Shown: piece by piece, positions 28,026 to 37,730 of the stretch
How the letters are laid out: every line of letters begins with the position of its first letter
How positions within the stretch are numbered: position 1 is the stretch's first letter
Assembly: GCA_009767595.1 (NCBI GenBank)
Contig: VSDK01012283.1
Span: forward strand, 216,589 to 280,588
Direction: 5' to 3'
Length of the DNA stretch: 64,000 nucleotides
Origin: Symbiodinium kawagutii
Lineage: Eukaryota; Sar; Dinophyceae; Suessiales; Symbiodiniaceae
Position numbers and translations under genes: made by a program
Notes under the pieces: model-generated
Told to the model about the DNA's origin: nothing
The model's database searches: none
The model's input: only the letters and a program-made list of their open reading frames with translations

Positions 28026-29207
28026 GCATTTTTTTCGCTAGGAATCATTAACACGGTTGAACTGTGGACCGACGGGAGTGTTTCCAACAATGACCTTTTC
28101 TGGTATAAGTGTGGATCTTTTGCCATCGTTGGTCATTTAGGGCAGCTTATAGCTAGTGGACCTGTTCGGCACTTGGCTCTCACGCCGTACTCCACTGAAC
28201 TGTATGCTTTGATTTTTGCATTCACTACGGCCTCATCGCCTTGTGTCATTCATCTTGATTGCGAAGCTGTGGTTGATCAAACCAACGAGATGATTCAATG
28301 TGGGATTATCCAACCGTTTTGGACCCATTTTTCTTGGTGGGTTTTCTTCAAAGAATTGTGGGAGGTCAGATCTAGGGTATACCCTGAACCACTTGTTGTC
28401 AAGTGGGTGAAAGCCCATACTGTTGATGACATTTCCATTGATGCTGCAAGATGTGAAGCACAAACAACGAACGATGCTTCACGAAGAAACGCGTTGCTTA
28501 ATCACATTGTTGATCATTTTGCAAAGCTTGCTAATAACGAGGAAAAGTTGAATTGTCCAGATGTCAATTTGATCATTTCCCAGGTTCATACTTGGCAATT
28601 TCATTTGGCAAAAATAGCGGCATTTGCCTCCGATAAAGATTTTAGGTCTCCACATCCTGTTGCCCTGCAGCAGGATGAATTGCCTGCTCTTGACATGAAT
28701 TCTCCCTTGGATTTCTTCAAAAAGATTTTTCCGAGATGGCATTGGGATTCCAGTGAATTTTGTTTTGATTGGCAGTCAAACCTTGTTGCAGAAGAGTGTT
28801 GTCGACTCCCAGCATCACTGGACCGACCCTCATGGGACAAAGTTATTTCCTTCCTAAAAAGTTTGAAGTGGTGCGTCAGGGAAGGGGAAAAAACTTCCTG
28901 TCTCGAACTAGCTTTCGCCTGCTACTATTCCGGTACTAGATTAGATATTCGACACTCACCTTCGTCTTATGCGTCTTTTATTCGGAAAGTGTGCAATCAT
29001 TCGGAGAAAATTGCCTTAAACGATTGTAAACTTATTCCTTTTTGTCTTGCAAGTGGCCAGAAGACTAATGGTAGAGTGCACCTTGCTGGGTTCATTCCCA
29101 ATGCGATTGCACTTATCCCTGCCAATGCCATGATGAGGCTTGCCTGTGCTTTTGTGAAGGGCCTTAAGCCCACTAATCCTGATTGGAACTTCGAATTTGA
29201 TAATTAG
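28026..29207 (+). CDS. LINE-type ORF2 C-terminus with RNase H domain, 5' truncated
   Basis: The frame is open from 28026 to the TAG at 29205-29207. No ATG is needed, because this is the tail of a longer ORF2. It begins with an RNase HI domain: VELWTDGS (Asp at 28071), TPYSTELYAL (Glu at 28197), VIHLDCEAVV (Asp at 28257), WVKAH, then NHIVDHFAK (Asp at 28512). All four D-E-D-D positions are filled. About 230 residues of Cys-containing tail follow, of the kind seen after RNase H in dinoflagellate non-LTR elements. Nothing of endonuclease or reverse transcriptase lies upstream, the usual result of incomplete target-primed reverse transcription. The intact frame suggests a fairly young copy. The exact 5' junction and poly-A end were not identified. 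Confidence 0.75.
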   Translation, partial: AFFSLGIINTVELWTDGSVSNNDLFWYKCGSFAIVGHLGQLIASGPVRHLALTPYSTELYALIFAFTTASSPCVIHLDCEAVVDQTNEMIQCGIIQPFWTHFSWWVFFKELWEVRSRVYPEPLVVKWVKAHTVDDISIDAARCEAQTTNDASRRNALLNHIVDHFAKLANNEEKLNCPDVNLIISQVHTWQFHLAKIAAFASDKDFRSPHPVALQQDELPALDMNSPLDFFKKIFPRWHWDSSEFCFDWQSNLVAEECCRLPASLDRPSWDKVISFLKSLKWCVREGEKTSCLELAFACYYSGTRLDIRHSPSSYASFIRKVCNHSEKIALNDCKLIPFCLASGQKTNGRVHLAGFIPNAIALIPANAMMRLACAFVKGLKPTNPDWNFEFDN

Positions 29208-29294
29208 CCTATTTCCTTTGGCTGATCTTTGTTTTTGGGACAGTGTTTAAGTTGCTCCTCTTGTGTGTTTCTTTTCTTGTTGCTTGGCATGCAG

Positions 29295-29343
29295 AATGTG
29301 TGCAAGCAGTGGCTGCGAGTGGATCTGCGCGGCCGCAAGGGAG
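29295..29343 (+). CDS. Candidate exon, unrecognised
   Basis: After a cttggcatgcag acceptor the frame reads NVCKQWLRVDLRGRKG with GC-rich codons unlike the AT-rich DNA around it. A donor is not clear. It could be 3' sequence of the LINE or a host exon. Confidence 0.3.
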
Positions 29344-29403
29344 GAATAATGATTGACTAATATTTTTCATAGGAATAGTTCAACCACCAATCAGCTTACA
29401 ATG

Positions 29404-29492
29404 CATATATATATATATATCTATATCTATATCTATATATCTAGATATATATCTATATATATATATATATCTATATCTATATATAGAGAGAG
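29404..29492. repeat. (TA)n / (CTATAT)n microsatellite
   Basis: Pure TA and CTATAT units ending in AGAGAGAGAGAG. Confidence 0.95.
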
Positions 29493-30620
29493 AGAGAAAT
29501 GGCTGACTGGAAGAATATCCAACAACTTTTTCGTCTGGTATCGAGCCATGAACATCAAAATTGTGGTTCACCTAAGACAGGATTCCCCAAGGCGACCGCA
29601 ATACCTTTGGTTCTGTAAAAGAAGCACCCCTGTGATGATGGTACTTCCAGCTCCTGTAAGTGATAAATTCAATAATGATCAACTTTTACTTCATGATAAA
29701 TGATCGATACTGAATTCACCAATGATTAGAAATGATTAATGGTACTTGTACCAATTGAATAATGATCAATGGTTTATTTGTCCATTCCCCTGATGGTTGA
29801 TTCATGGTTAGGAATGGGGACTCGATGGGCGACCAGTGCCTTCAGTATGCTGCGTGCAGAGTTGATGATCAGGTGGAATTGATTGTCGATTGGAGGTTTA
29901 TTGATGGTGGATCAAGCTTCAACGTTGGTCAACCAAAACTGAATTGATGCTGGTGTAGTGCTAAACAACGGCCAAGTGAGATATAGTCAAAAAATCTGAT
30001 CCCCACTTCGTAGATCCCTATGCCACATCCTTGTTCCTGATGAAATCACCTTCGCTGAGTTTGCAAATCATAGACCATGGACTCAATTCACCATCGATTA
30101 TGATTAGTTTGATTCATGATCAGTTGGAATAGATTGTGGGTGTTAGCGCACCTATGGGCAGCAACTGAAGGGGTCGGCGTCCCAAGTCACTTCCTTTTGG
30201 GGGGAGCCAAGTTGTTGGTGATTTCAAAGGAGGCTTCGGATGGTACCCAGGTGGTACCCATGCAGCGTTCAGAACCGCCTGAATATGGTTTAGTTTGCCT
30301 CATCGGCGTGGGACTGCGAAGGCATTGCTAGTTTGAGGCGTCCTTTGTTCTCGCAGTGTCGAAACCAGCAACTGGCGTAGCTGGGGGCTGAATCCACCTG
30401 CGTAGCAACTTATCACTCCCACGCACCAGCTGGTGGATGCCATTCTGCTGGTGACATGGCTGATTTGAGAGCTGCTAAGACCATAGGTGGCCCAGTGACA
30501 TGCCACATACAGGATAGCAAAGATCACAGCTCATATGTTGCCCGCCACGGTTTTCTTTTTTTGTAGACATGGTACATACATGCAGATCTCAATCTGTGTG
30601 TATATTTTTATTTATATACA
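29493..30620. other. No gene recognised
   Basis: Mostly ATTGATGATCAATGG-type degenerate DNA. A more GC-rich patch at 30130-30500 is open on both strands, but neither reading shows a family. Confidence 0.3.
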
Positions 30621-30727
30621 TATGGGTGTTTCTCAAAATAGGAGCCCTACATCATCCAATATCAGGCATTTTCACAAATAACAATCCATTTTTTGGGGGT
30701 CCCAATTCCAAGAACCCGTTTTGGTGT
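30621..30727. repeat. MITE-A copy
   Basis: Starts TATGGGTGTTTCTCAAAATA and keeps the ATCATCCAATATCA and CCATTTTTTGGGGGTCCC inner parts. The right arm is diverged (CCAAGAACCCG). Confidence 0.75.
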
Positions 30728-31124
30728 TTTTTTGAACTGAATAGCATCAGCAGTAACAAGCAATACGAAGGAGCTAACACTTGAATCCAGCTTACTGGTC
30801 TGCAGCTGTTGACTTGTTATATATATATATATATATGTATGAATCTTATATCTACGTTACTACGTGCGCAGATTGGTGTACCCACCCAAAATAAGCGCTC
30901 TTCCTTTGAACTATCCATTGACAACTCATAAAACCACGAATGCACAATCGAAAAACCATCAATCGACCACTTTCACCTACTATCAACCATCGTTCAAGCT
31001 TATCGTGTGAGAACTCGCCTACCCAGCGACATGACAGGCCCTGATGTGTGAAGACATCTGGAGGCCGTCGAGGTCTCAGAGGATGGGACCTCTGCTACCA
31101 CACAAAAAGGATGATCTTCAATAG
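30728..31124. other. No gene recognised
   Basis: Contains an (AT)9 tract near 30818-30836 and CCATCAATCGACC-type degenerate DNA. The stretch 31021-31120 is open but unrecognised. Confidence 0.3.
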
Positions 31125-31322
31125 ATCCTGGAGTCGATTCCCCAGGAGGTTGTTTCAATCAACTTGGCTGCAGCATTGCTGTTGGCAACCATGGAGCGTG
31201 TTGCAGCCTCCGTGATGCTGGATGTTCGTTTGGATTGTGGATTACAGTCCGTCCCAGGCATTGCAGCATCTCCATCATTGATTGAGAACGAAATTGGAGG
31301 AAACCACCTTAAAAATTCTTAA
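31125..31322 (+). CDS. Candidate coding segment, unrecognised
   Basis: Between a TAG and a TAA the frame reads ESIPQEVVSINLAAALLLAT, then MERVAASVMLDVRLDCGL. It is natural in composition with a short hydrophobic helix-like start. Splice-like AGs are present (cccag, gctgcag), so it could be one or two exons ending a gene. No family was recognised. Confidence 0.3.
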   Translation: MLESIPQEVVSINLAAALLLATMERVAASVMLDVRLDCGLQSVPGIAASPSLIENEIGGNHLKNS

Positions 31323-31520
31323 CATAGATATTCCTCACCTGATCCAACCTGGGTTTTCCCAGCAAATCCCATGCCAACATGAAGCCACATGAATCCACGT
31401 ACCGTACCCTTCAGCGCATGCCTTGAACTGCCACGAGGTTCAGCACTCATGCGGAGGTTGGGCGCTTGGTTCCGGGAGATGCCCAAGGAATCGTTTCATG
31501 GTTGAAGTCAGGGTTGTTGG

Positions 31521-31628
31521 ATATGGTGGTTTCTCAAATTAGGGAACCCCGAAAAATGGTAGGTTTACTATTATAAATGACTAATAGTGGATGATTTGGG
31601 GGTCCCCTATTTTGAGAAACCACCATAT
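31521..31628. repeat. MITE-A, best-preserved copy (108 bp)
   Basis: Near-perfect terminal inverted repeats: ATATGGTGGTTTCTCAAATT at the left and AATTTGAGAAACCACCATAT (as reverse complement, one mismatch) at the right. The centre reads AAAAATGGTAGGTTTACT then AGTGGATGATTTGGGGG. It has no coding capacity, as expected of a non-autonomous inverted-repeat element. I use it as the family type for the other copies. Confidence 0.85.
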
Positions 31629-33589
31629 AGATGTTCACAGTTTCCATAGTCATAAGCATCAAATAGGTATTATACATGTTGATAATTGAGCAAACGTGTG
31701 CATGTTTTTAAAGTATCGTATAAGCAAAACTATTGCTGTAGCTTAACATCATCTAGATTTTTCCCAGCCAGGGGCCCCTTCTTATCACTCTGGATCCCCA
31801 AGCTCAGGCTGCATGGCTGGTGGCCGGGCTTCTCAGGAGGTTCTGGCGCCATGGTTGGAACGTTGGGAAGGTTGGAACGCCTGGCAGGTGGTTAAGCCAT
31901 GGGAGGGGGAACCCCCCAGAGAAATGGTTGGTTTATAGTGGCTAATAGTGGTGAATGATAGGGAATAACAACTGTTTGTTAACCAAAATGCTAATGTCGG
32001 AACAAAAAAGTCAGGAGAGAAATGAGTGGTTGTAGATGTGTATCAGTCCCTTGCTGCAGGATTTTCTGAATAGCATTGATCATTGAAAGGGAAAACTGGT
32101 CCTTTGGCACCCCGTTGACCTCAACGCCAAACCAGCAAGGTTTCAACATGCCATTGAAACCTGCCCTCTTTGAAGTTGGCTCGAGCCGATTTGATTGCTT
32201 ACAGTCGCCAAAGTTTATGCTTGCATTGCATTGAAGGCAGTAGAAGCAACACAAATCTGGCAATCATAGTTGGCGACTACTTCTCTATGATCATCGATGT
32301 TCACAAGATATGCATTTCAAGCTACCATGCAGTCATTCTTTATTTTATTCTTTGTTTTATGTCACCAGTGTCATAATCGCAAGTTTCGGAGTAACCCTGC
32401 TGGACACGGACAGTCGAAGTGTCAAAATCCTTTGCAAAGGACCGAATGCATTTTCGAATGCATTGCCATTCCTTGCCCATCAGAAACCGTGACATAGCAC
32501 TGCGGTACAGGGATCCCTCGCCAGAACCTTTGTGGCAGCTATGGGGTTCTACTTCTACTGAATTGGCTAGTAATCATGTATTTCCATCCATGGGCAACAC
32601 GAAGACTCTGGTTGCTAATTGTTGGCGTACCATCAAATAGAAGAGCTAATCCAGTAGTAGAGTTGATGACTCTTGTCGCGAATTACAGGAACTGTGAAGC
32701 ATCACGAAGAACTCATTCACAGCTGAAGTGCAACCGAAGACCCTGCTATGAAGCCATGGCTCTGCACCTCAGGCGAGTGCTTTTACCAGCGAAACCAGCT
32801 GTGTTAGTGGGTCTCGAGGTGATATTGTTCGGTGTTGCGGAAAATTCTGAACAACATCCCATAGCCCATAGTGAAGTGGGAATCTGATTACCATTCTTCA
32901 ACAATTCTGGATGCACAGGGTTTTGCCACACCAAGTTACCTCCGGTCGCGTTTGCATTTCATGCTGTCGACCACAAAGATTCAGTGGACTGTCCAGCGGT
33001 CAGGGCGCATCATCGACCCCTGTGGCTGTTCGCAACATTTGCGGCGGTGGCTGCCCGGCTATACATCGGAGGACCGTTCCAACTTTTCATATTGAGATGA
33101 ATACTGAGAACATGGTAAGGAAACTCAGTTCAAGTTACTCAGAAGTTACATTGAAATTACTGAGCTCTCAGTTCATGTTGAATCTCCAGGAATCTTCCAA
33201 AAAGGAACGATAACGATGAATACTGATGCTCTACATGCTAAGGAGAAGAAAGCCCTGACGACAAGATGAGCTCTGTAGCGGTAGCGTTCCGTTTCTTAAC
33301 CCTTTCATTTCTGCACGGCCGGTTTCAAAACTGTTTCTCCCCGTGACTCTCTTTTCCTTCTCGCACATCATCCCACTCTTGACTGGATAAACCATTGTTA
33401 GCCAGCCATCACTAGAGCTATCGTTGCCTGTTGTTATCTGGTGGTGGTTGCAAGCATTTTTTATGTTCTCTTGTATTGCCAAATGGTTGGTTGGTTGACC
33501 AACATATTTTTCCTTGGGATAGTTCAACAGAATGGCAAGCTGGGTTGTTAGATCATCTCACTTCATCCTTCTGCTTTTTTTCGACTCAG
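31629..33589. other. Gene-poor stretch
   Basis: Patches at 31760-31890, 32680-32860 and 32980-33070 are open and GC-richer than their surroundings, but none has clear splice sites or a family match. 31926-31985 resembles part of MITE-B. A minus-strand open frame at 31991-32263 is unrecognised. Confidence 0.3.
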
Positions 33590-33642
33590 GCGGTAGCTGG
33601 GAAAGAGAGCGCGAACGGGAACGGCTTCCAGAACATCATTGA
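33590..33642 (+). CDS. Candidate exon, unrecognised
   Basis: A good pyrimidine tract and acceptor (ttttttcgactcag), then AVAGKESANGNGFQNII, then a GTATGT donor with phase 2. It is the best-formed splice pair of this gene-poor part. Nothing identifies the protein. Confidence 0.45.
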
Positions 33643-34092
33643 GTATGTGCCTCGATAGCAAAGCTTGGTGGTGGAGGGCTGATAGCAACAGGTTTGCGAT
33701 AGCTAGCCCTACACCTGGTCAAGGTACCTGCTGGGTTTGGAGGATGGGGAAATCATCTCTGACAATATGGACATTGGGTGAAACTACATGGTTGATAGCC
33801 AACTGCTTCGCAGAGTATTGTTTCATTTCAGCCCTGTCTGAGAAAAATGATGCTAATGGCGATCAATGGTGGTTGATTCTGGCAATTGATGGTCTATCAT
33901 GGTTGATAATGGTCAACAATGGCTGAGAAACAATTTGATAATGGTTGATTATGATGACTGATGGCGAGTAGTGGTGAATCATGATGCTCTCTTAGACCAA
34001 AAATTTTGTTGCCCCAGAACTGATCGGCCACAGACATCCTATGTGAAACTATTGGCTGTCCATGTTGCTACCGAGGTTCTGATCAGCTGTCC

Positions 34093-34231
34093 TTGTGCAC
34101 ATCTGCCGAGGTCTGGCCGCTGGTGGTGCTACGGACTCCCCTGGAGCCAGAGCAAGGAGAAGATCCTCAAAAGGCACGGAACTACGGACTCCAACGTGGC
34201 GAACTGGGTCAAGCAGTTCACCAACCAATAA
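34093..34231 (+). CDS. Candidate terminal exon, unrecognised
   Basis: The frame reads RWWCYGLPWSQSKEKILKRH then SNVANWVKQFTNQ and a TAA. Codon use is unlike the simple repeats around it. Together with 34642-34774 it may be part of one gene, in which case the stop belongs to an intron. Another frame is also open here. Confidence 0.3.
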
Positions 34232-34311
34232 CAATTGTGAAGCCTAGCTGGTTAAGCTGGTTAATCATAGGGGAGGATGACTAGCAGTTATAGGGGATAT
34301 ATACCAACTAT

Positions 34312-34428
34312 ATGGCTATGGGTCAATATTCGCCAACCAATAATGGGTATAGTAACCAACAATAATAAGGGAAACAATGGTGAATGATAGGGGAACCAGG
34401 GGTACGGGGTTTTGACCCACAGCCACGT
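34312..34428. repeat. MITE-B copy
   Basis: Arms ATGGCTATGGGTCAATATTC and GGGGTTTTGACCCACAGCCA frame a centre of AACCAACAATAATAAGGG and AATGATAGGGGAACCAGG. It is directly preceded by a 50-bp block (34268-34312) that recurs at 60768 and 60975. Confidence 0.8.
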
Positions 34429-34641
34429 ATGTTGCATTTTTTTGGATCAGCAGGCAGTTGACCATGCAGACCTGCACACAGATTCTGGGTGGTGTGTTTT
34501 TCTGCACACAATGGTCCGTTCATAGTGCCACAGATCCTATGTTCAGTTTTTTACATATCTAAAATAATACAGAACTAAAAAACTGAATGTCAAGCAATTC
34601 ATGGCAGCAACGTCATGGTGATCCCCGTTTTGCCTTGCTAG

Positions 34642-34774
34642 GTGGAACACTGGCGCAGTCAGCTGGCTGACATCGGCCTGCAGGGCTTTCAGAGATATCT
34701 CGGGGAGGCCGCGCTTCATGGCATGGCATTGGCTGTTGAGATGGCTTCCGCTGGAGTCACTGGAGACAGCCCTA
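34642..34774 (+). CDS. Candidate exon, unrecognised
   Basis: A ttgctag acceptor, then VEHWRSQLADIGLQGFQRYL and GEAALHGMALAVEMASAGV, ending near a GC donor. It is helical and amphipathic in appearance. No family was recognised. Confidence 0.45.
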
Positions 34775-35894
34775 GCTTTCACATGCTTTCATTTGTAGGA
34801 TGGTTCGCGGATGATTGTATGAAGTCGCGATCTGGATGGATCATGTCTGTGAATTGTTATCGTAGGAATTTCATATCATCAACATTTGTTCTCATCATCA
34901 TGTCAGAGTCGGGGGTCGAAAGATACAGGTTTCATGCAAGGGGCCAAATCTTTGTGTTGCTATGAGCAAGGGTTTGCAACACATGCTTGGTAGTGGTTCA
35001 GCGTCGCCATGATCAGGATTCTGGCATTTCAGTTCTGCTTAATGTATCATTTGTTCCTCCTAAGTTCTGCGAAGATGTACAGATTCAGCACCTAAGCAGG
35101 GTTTGTCGAATGGATGGCATAGAGTAAACCCAAGGCAATCACATAATTACCGATTGTACATTTATATCTTCGGATTCACCCGAGCCACCTCCTCCACTAT
35201 TGGTTGTTCTTGGGTGTCATACTGTTTGATAAGAAGTTTTCAAAATCATAGGAAAGCCTATTGGGGCTTTTGCTGAAACAACAGGTTTCCCCAACCATGA
35301 AAAGCTAAGCATCAATGGCACTGTCCGTTTCTGGGTCCTCATAGAATTCAGCAGCATGAACGGACCCCTTTGAGCTTGGCGACCAGCCACCAGATCCTGC
35401 CCAATGAGCTGAAACTGGATCAGCAATTCGCTGCGGAGTTCGAAGTGGCAGATGATTCTTGGCAGCCATTCACTTCATGTGGACCACATTTGGGTGGTGA
35501 TTGCGTCGGTTGGTTGGGTTGGTTGCCTGGAGATCTTGATGAACTCACTGAACTCACCTACACTTCCAAGCTTGACAAAGGTGATGCCGACCATCATGGA
35601 ATCTAGGTGCTTGCTTTGAAATTGAAGTTTATTGGTGTGACTTTGTGCTGAACAAACAAACAACTCAGACAAAATTGTTTCCGTTCGAACACAAAGTATT
35701 CCTGCGGCCAGCTTGATTTGTCTCTGGAAGTTTGTTCATTGGCCCAATCCGCTTGTTTTGTTGCAAATCTCCTATAGAAATGTGCTGACTGACATGACTT
35801 GCTTTCGCCCCTCCGTCAGAGAGTGGAACCTGCCACGTCCTGCCTTTCACCACCTCGATTCCGAGGAGAGCAGATGGAACTTGGGATTCTGTAG
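34775..35894. other. No gene firmly recognised
   Basis: 35380-35440 is open with natural text (QILPNELKLDQQFAAE) between an ag and a tt, so it is a weak exon candidate. The rest is AT-richer and shows nothing. Confidence 0.25.
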
Positions 35895-35951
35895 GTGTCA
35901 CTGTGGGCCGGGGGCGCTTCGACACTGGGACCAGGATGGGAGACGTCCAGA
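35895..35951 (+). CDS. Candidate exon, unrecognised
   Basis: The acceptor gattctgtag is followed by VTVGRGRFDTGTRMGDVQ and a probable GA donor. Short, and GC-rich against the background. Confidence 0.35.
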
Positions 35952-36514
35952 GATCCCATCCCCCCAAATCATGATATTGATAGGGAAACTATGGGAAACT
36001 GCTTATTTTGGTGACACACATTGTTCAGGGCATCAGGGGTATCATTTCAATCAAACTCCGTCAAGCTATGTTATAGTTTCCAAAATTATGAAAAAGACCA
36101 TACACGGCAGAGTCATACAGCAGTGGGTGCCAGGTGGCAAAAGCGGGTCTTTTCCAAGACAAGCAGAATCGGCATCTTGATGGCACACTCCTTTCTTGCA
36201 ACAGAAAGATTTCCGACTTGCTTGTACGCAGTTTCAATGCAGCTTTTGCGACTGTGCCACTGTCAATTGTGATGCAATACTTTAGTTTCAAGACTTTGAT
36301 TCAGTGTCTTGATGATTTGAGTCACACACACACACACGAAGATTTGTACATATGCATAATCAAAGTGTGCATTCTGTGTGGCACTTGAACTGAGTGAACT
36401 TTCTGTCACAGCAGTCTCGTCCCAGGAATCCAGGAGATTCTGTGGGATGGCAAGCCCGTTCCAGCTCTTCCAGGGGTGTCCTGGCGTTGGAGGGTCAGCA
36501 GGCAGTAGCAGGAA

Positions 36515-36665
36515 GATGAATCAGATGGAATCGAGAATCCAATGGAATCCAGCAACAGGAATCCGATAGACTCAAGAATCCAATGGAATCCACTCCTGCT
36601 GCAATCCAATAGATTCAATAGAATCCAATGGAATAATCCAATGGAATAATCCAATGGAGTCCACT
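36515..36665. repeat. Degenerate AATCCAATGG repeat
   Basis: Roughly ten imperfect copies of (A/G)AATCCAATGGAAT and AATCCAATAGATTC. The text 36680-36950 downstream is open on both strands but unassigned. Confidence 0.8.
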
Positions 36666-37292
36666 ACTACCTCAAGGCTTGCTTCTTGTTCATCTCATCT
36701 GCTCCCGAAGCTGCGCTGAGGTCAGCTATGATTGGGCTGCCTGGCTGGATCCACAAACTCACAACTTGCCTTGTAGAATTGGTTACTTCAATCCAGTAGC
36801 GCCCGGGTGACTTGGGGCATGTTAGGGTCCCCGTTGATCTTCGTGAACTTCGAACCTTTGTTGAGGGGCTAGTTGTTGCAGTCCCTGGAGTTTCTGCGGG
36901 GATGGCGTTTGTTTCTGCTGTCCCAAGCAGGGCGACAGGAGCACTGGTGTGAAACGAGCACATTCTGATGCAACAATACCAACACAAGTCCGAAAAGTGC
37001 AGATATCAACGTCAAATACGACAAGCAAGGTCAGTTTCCGACAGGTTGAGGGTTTGCAAACACAGATTTACAGGTTGACGCTTCTTGATTGCAACCCTGT
37101 CCCCATAGTGCTGCTTGTTTGTCTGTCTGCGCTGGTAGATTTTTCTCTTATCATCCAAGCACCTGCTCTGCGTTCTCCGGTGCTGCTTGGGATGGGCCGA
37201 GGGATGTACTGAGCTCTGAGACTTCCCCCATGTCCCTTGTGCCCACAAGCCGCTGATGGTTCCTCCTTGAAGAGTCGCATGTATGGGGATGG

Positions 37293-37405
37293 AATGGTTG
37301 TTTCTGAAAATTGGGGACCCCCCAAAAATGGTTAGTTTATTGATTCAAATAAGCCAATATTGGATGATTTGGGGGTACCCCCCCCATCTTGAGAAGCCAC
37401 TGAAT
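37293..37405. repeat. MITE-A copy
   Basis: Left arm AATGGTTGTTTCTGAAAATT, right arm ATCTTGAGAAGCCACTGAAT, with the standard inner text AAAAATGGTTAGTTTATTG and TATTGGATGATTTGGGGG. Confidence 0.8.
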
Positions 37406-37418
37406 GTCTGTGGGGTAT

Positions 37419-37505
37419 CAGCACGGCCAGAGCCAATCTACGAAAACCAAGGAGGAGCTCTTTACAAGCAAAGTGCTGGCTTCGAAGCTTGCCATCGTTC
37501 TGCAG
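37419..37505 (+). CDS. Candidate exon, unrecognised
   Basis: The frame reads QHGQSQSTKTKEELFTSKVL then ASKLAIVLQ, ending at cag before gggaac. It begins a few bases after the end of a MITE-A copy, an arrangement also seen at an epimerase exon. The following 37520-37730 is open in several frames and unassigned. Confidence 0.35.
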
Positions 37506-37730
37506 GGGAACTAGGGATCTTGGGTCACCATGGGCTCCGCTCCGCCAAAAAGATGGCAGAGCCATGCGAGGATGAAAACTGGAGCAGTGGTCATAGGCAA
37601 CCAGAGGCACCCCACATTGTTGTGATGGAGATGGCTCAGCTTCTGACTCGATCCTTGACCATTCAATCGCAGTGGACCTTGGTGGACCTTATTGGACCAC
37701 ATGCTCTTGCTTGGTGAAGCATCACGCGCC

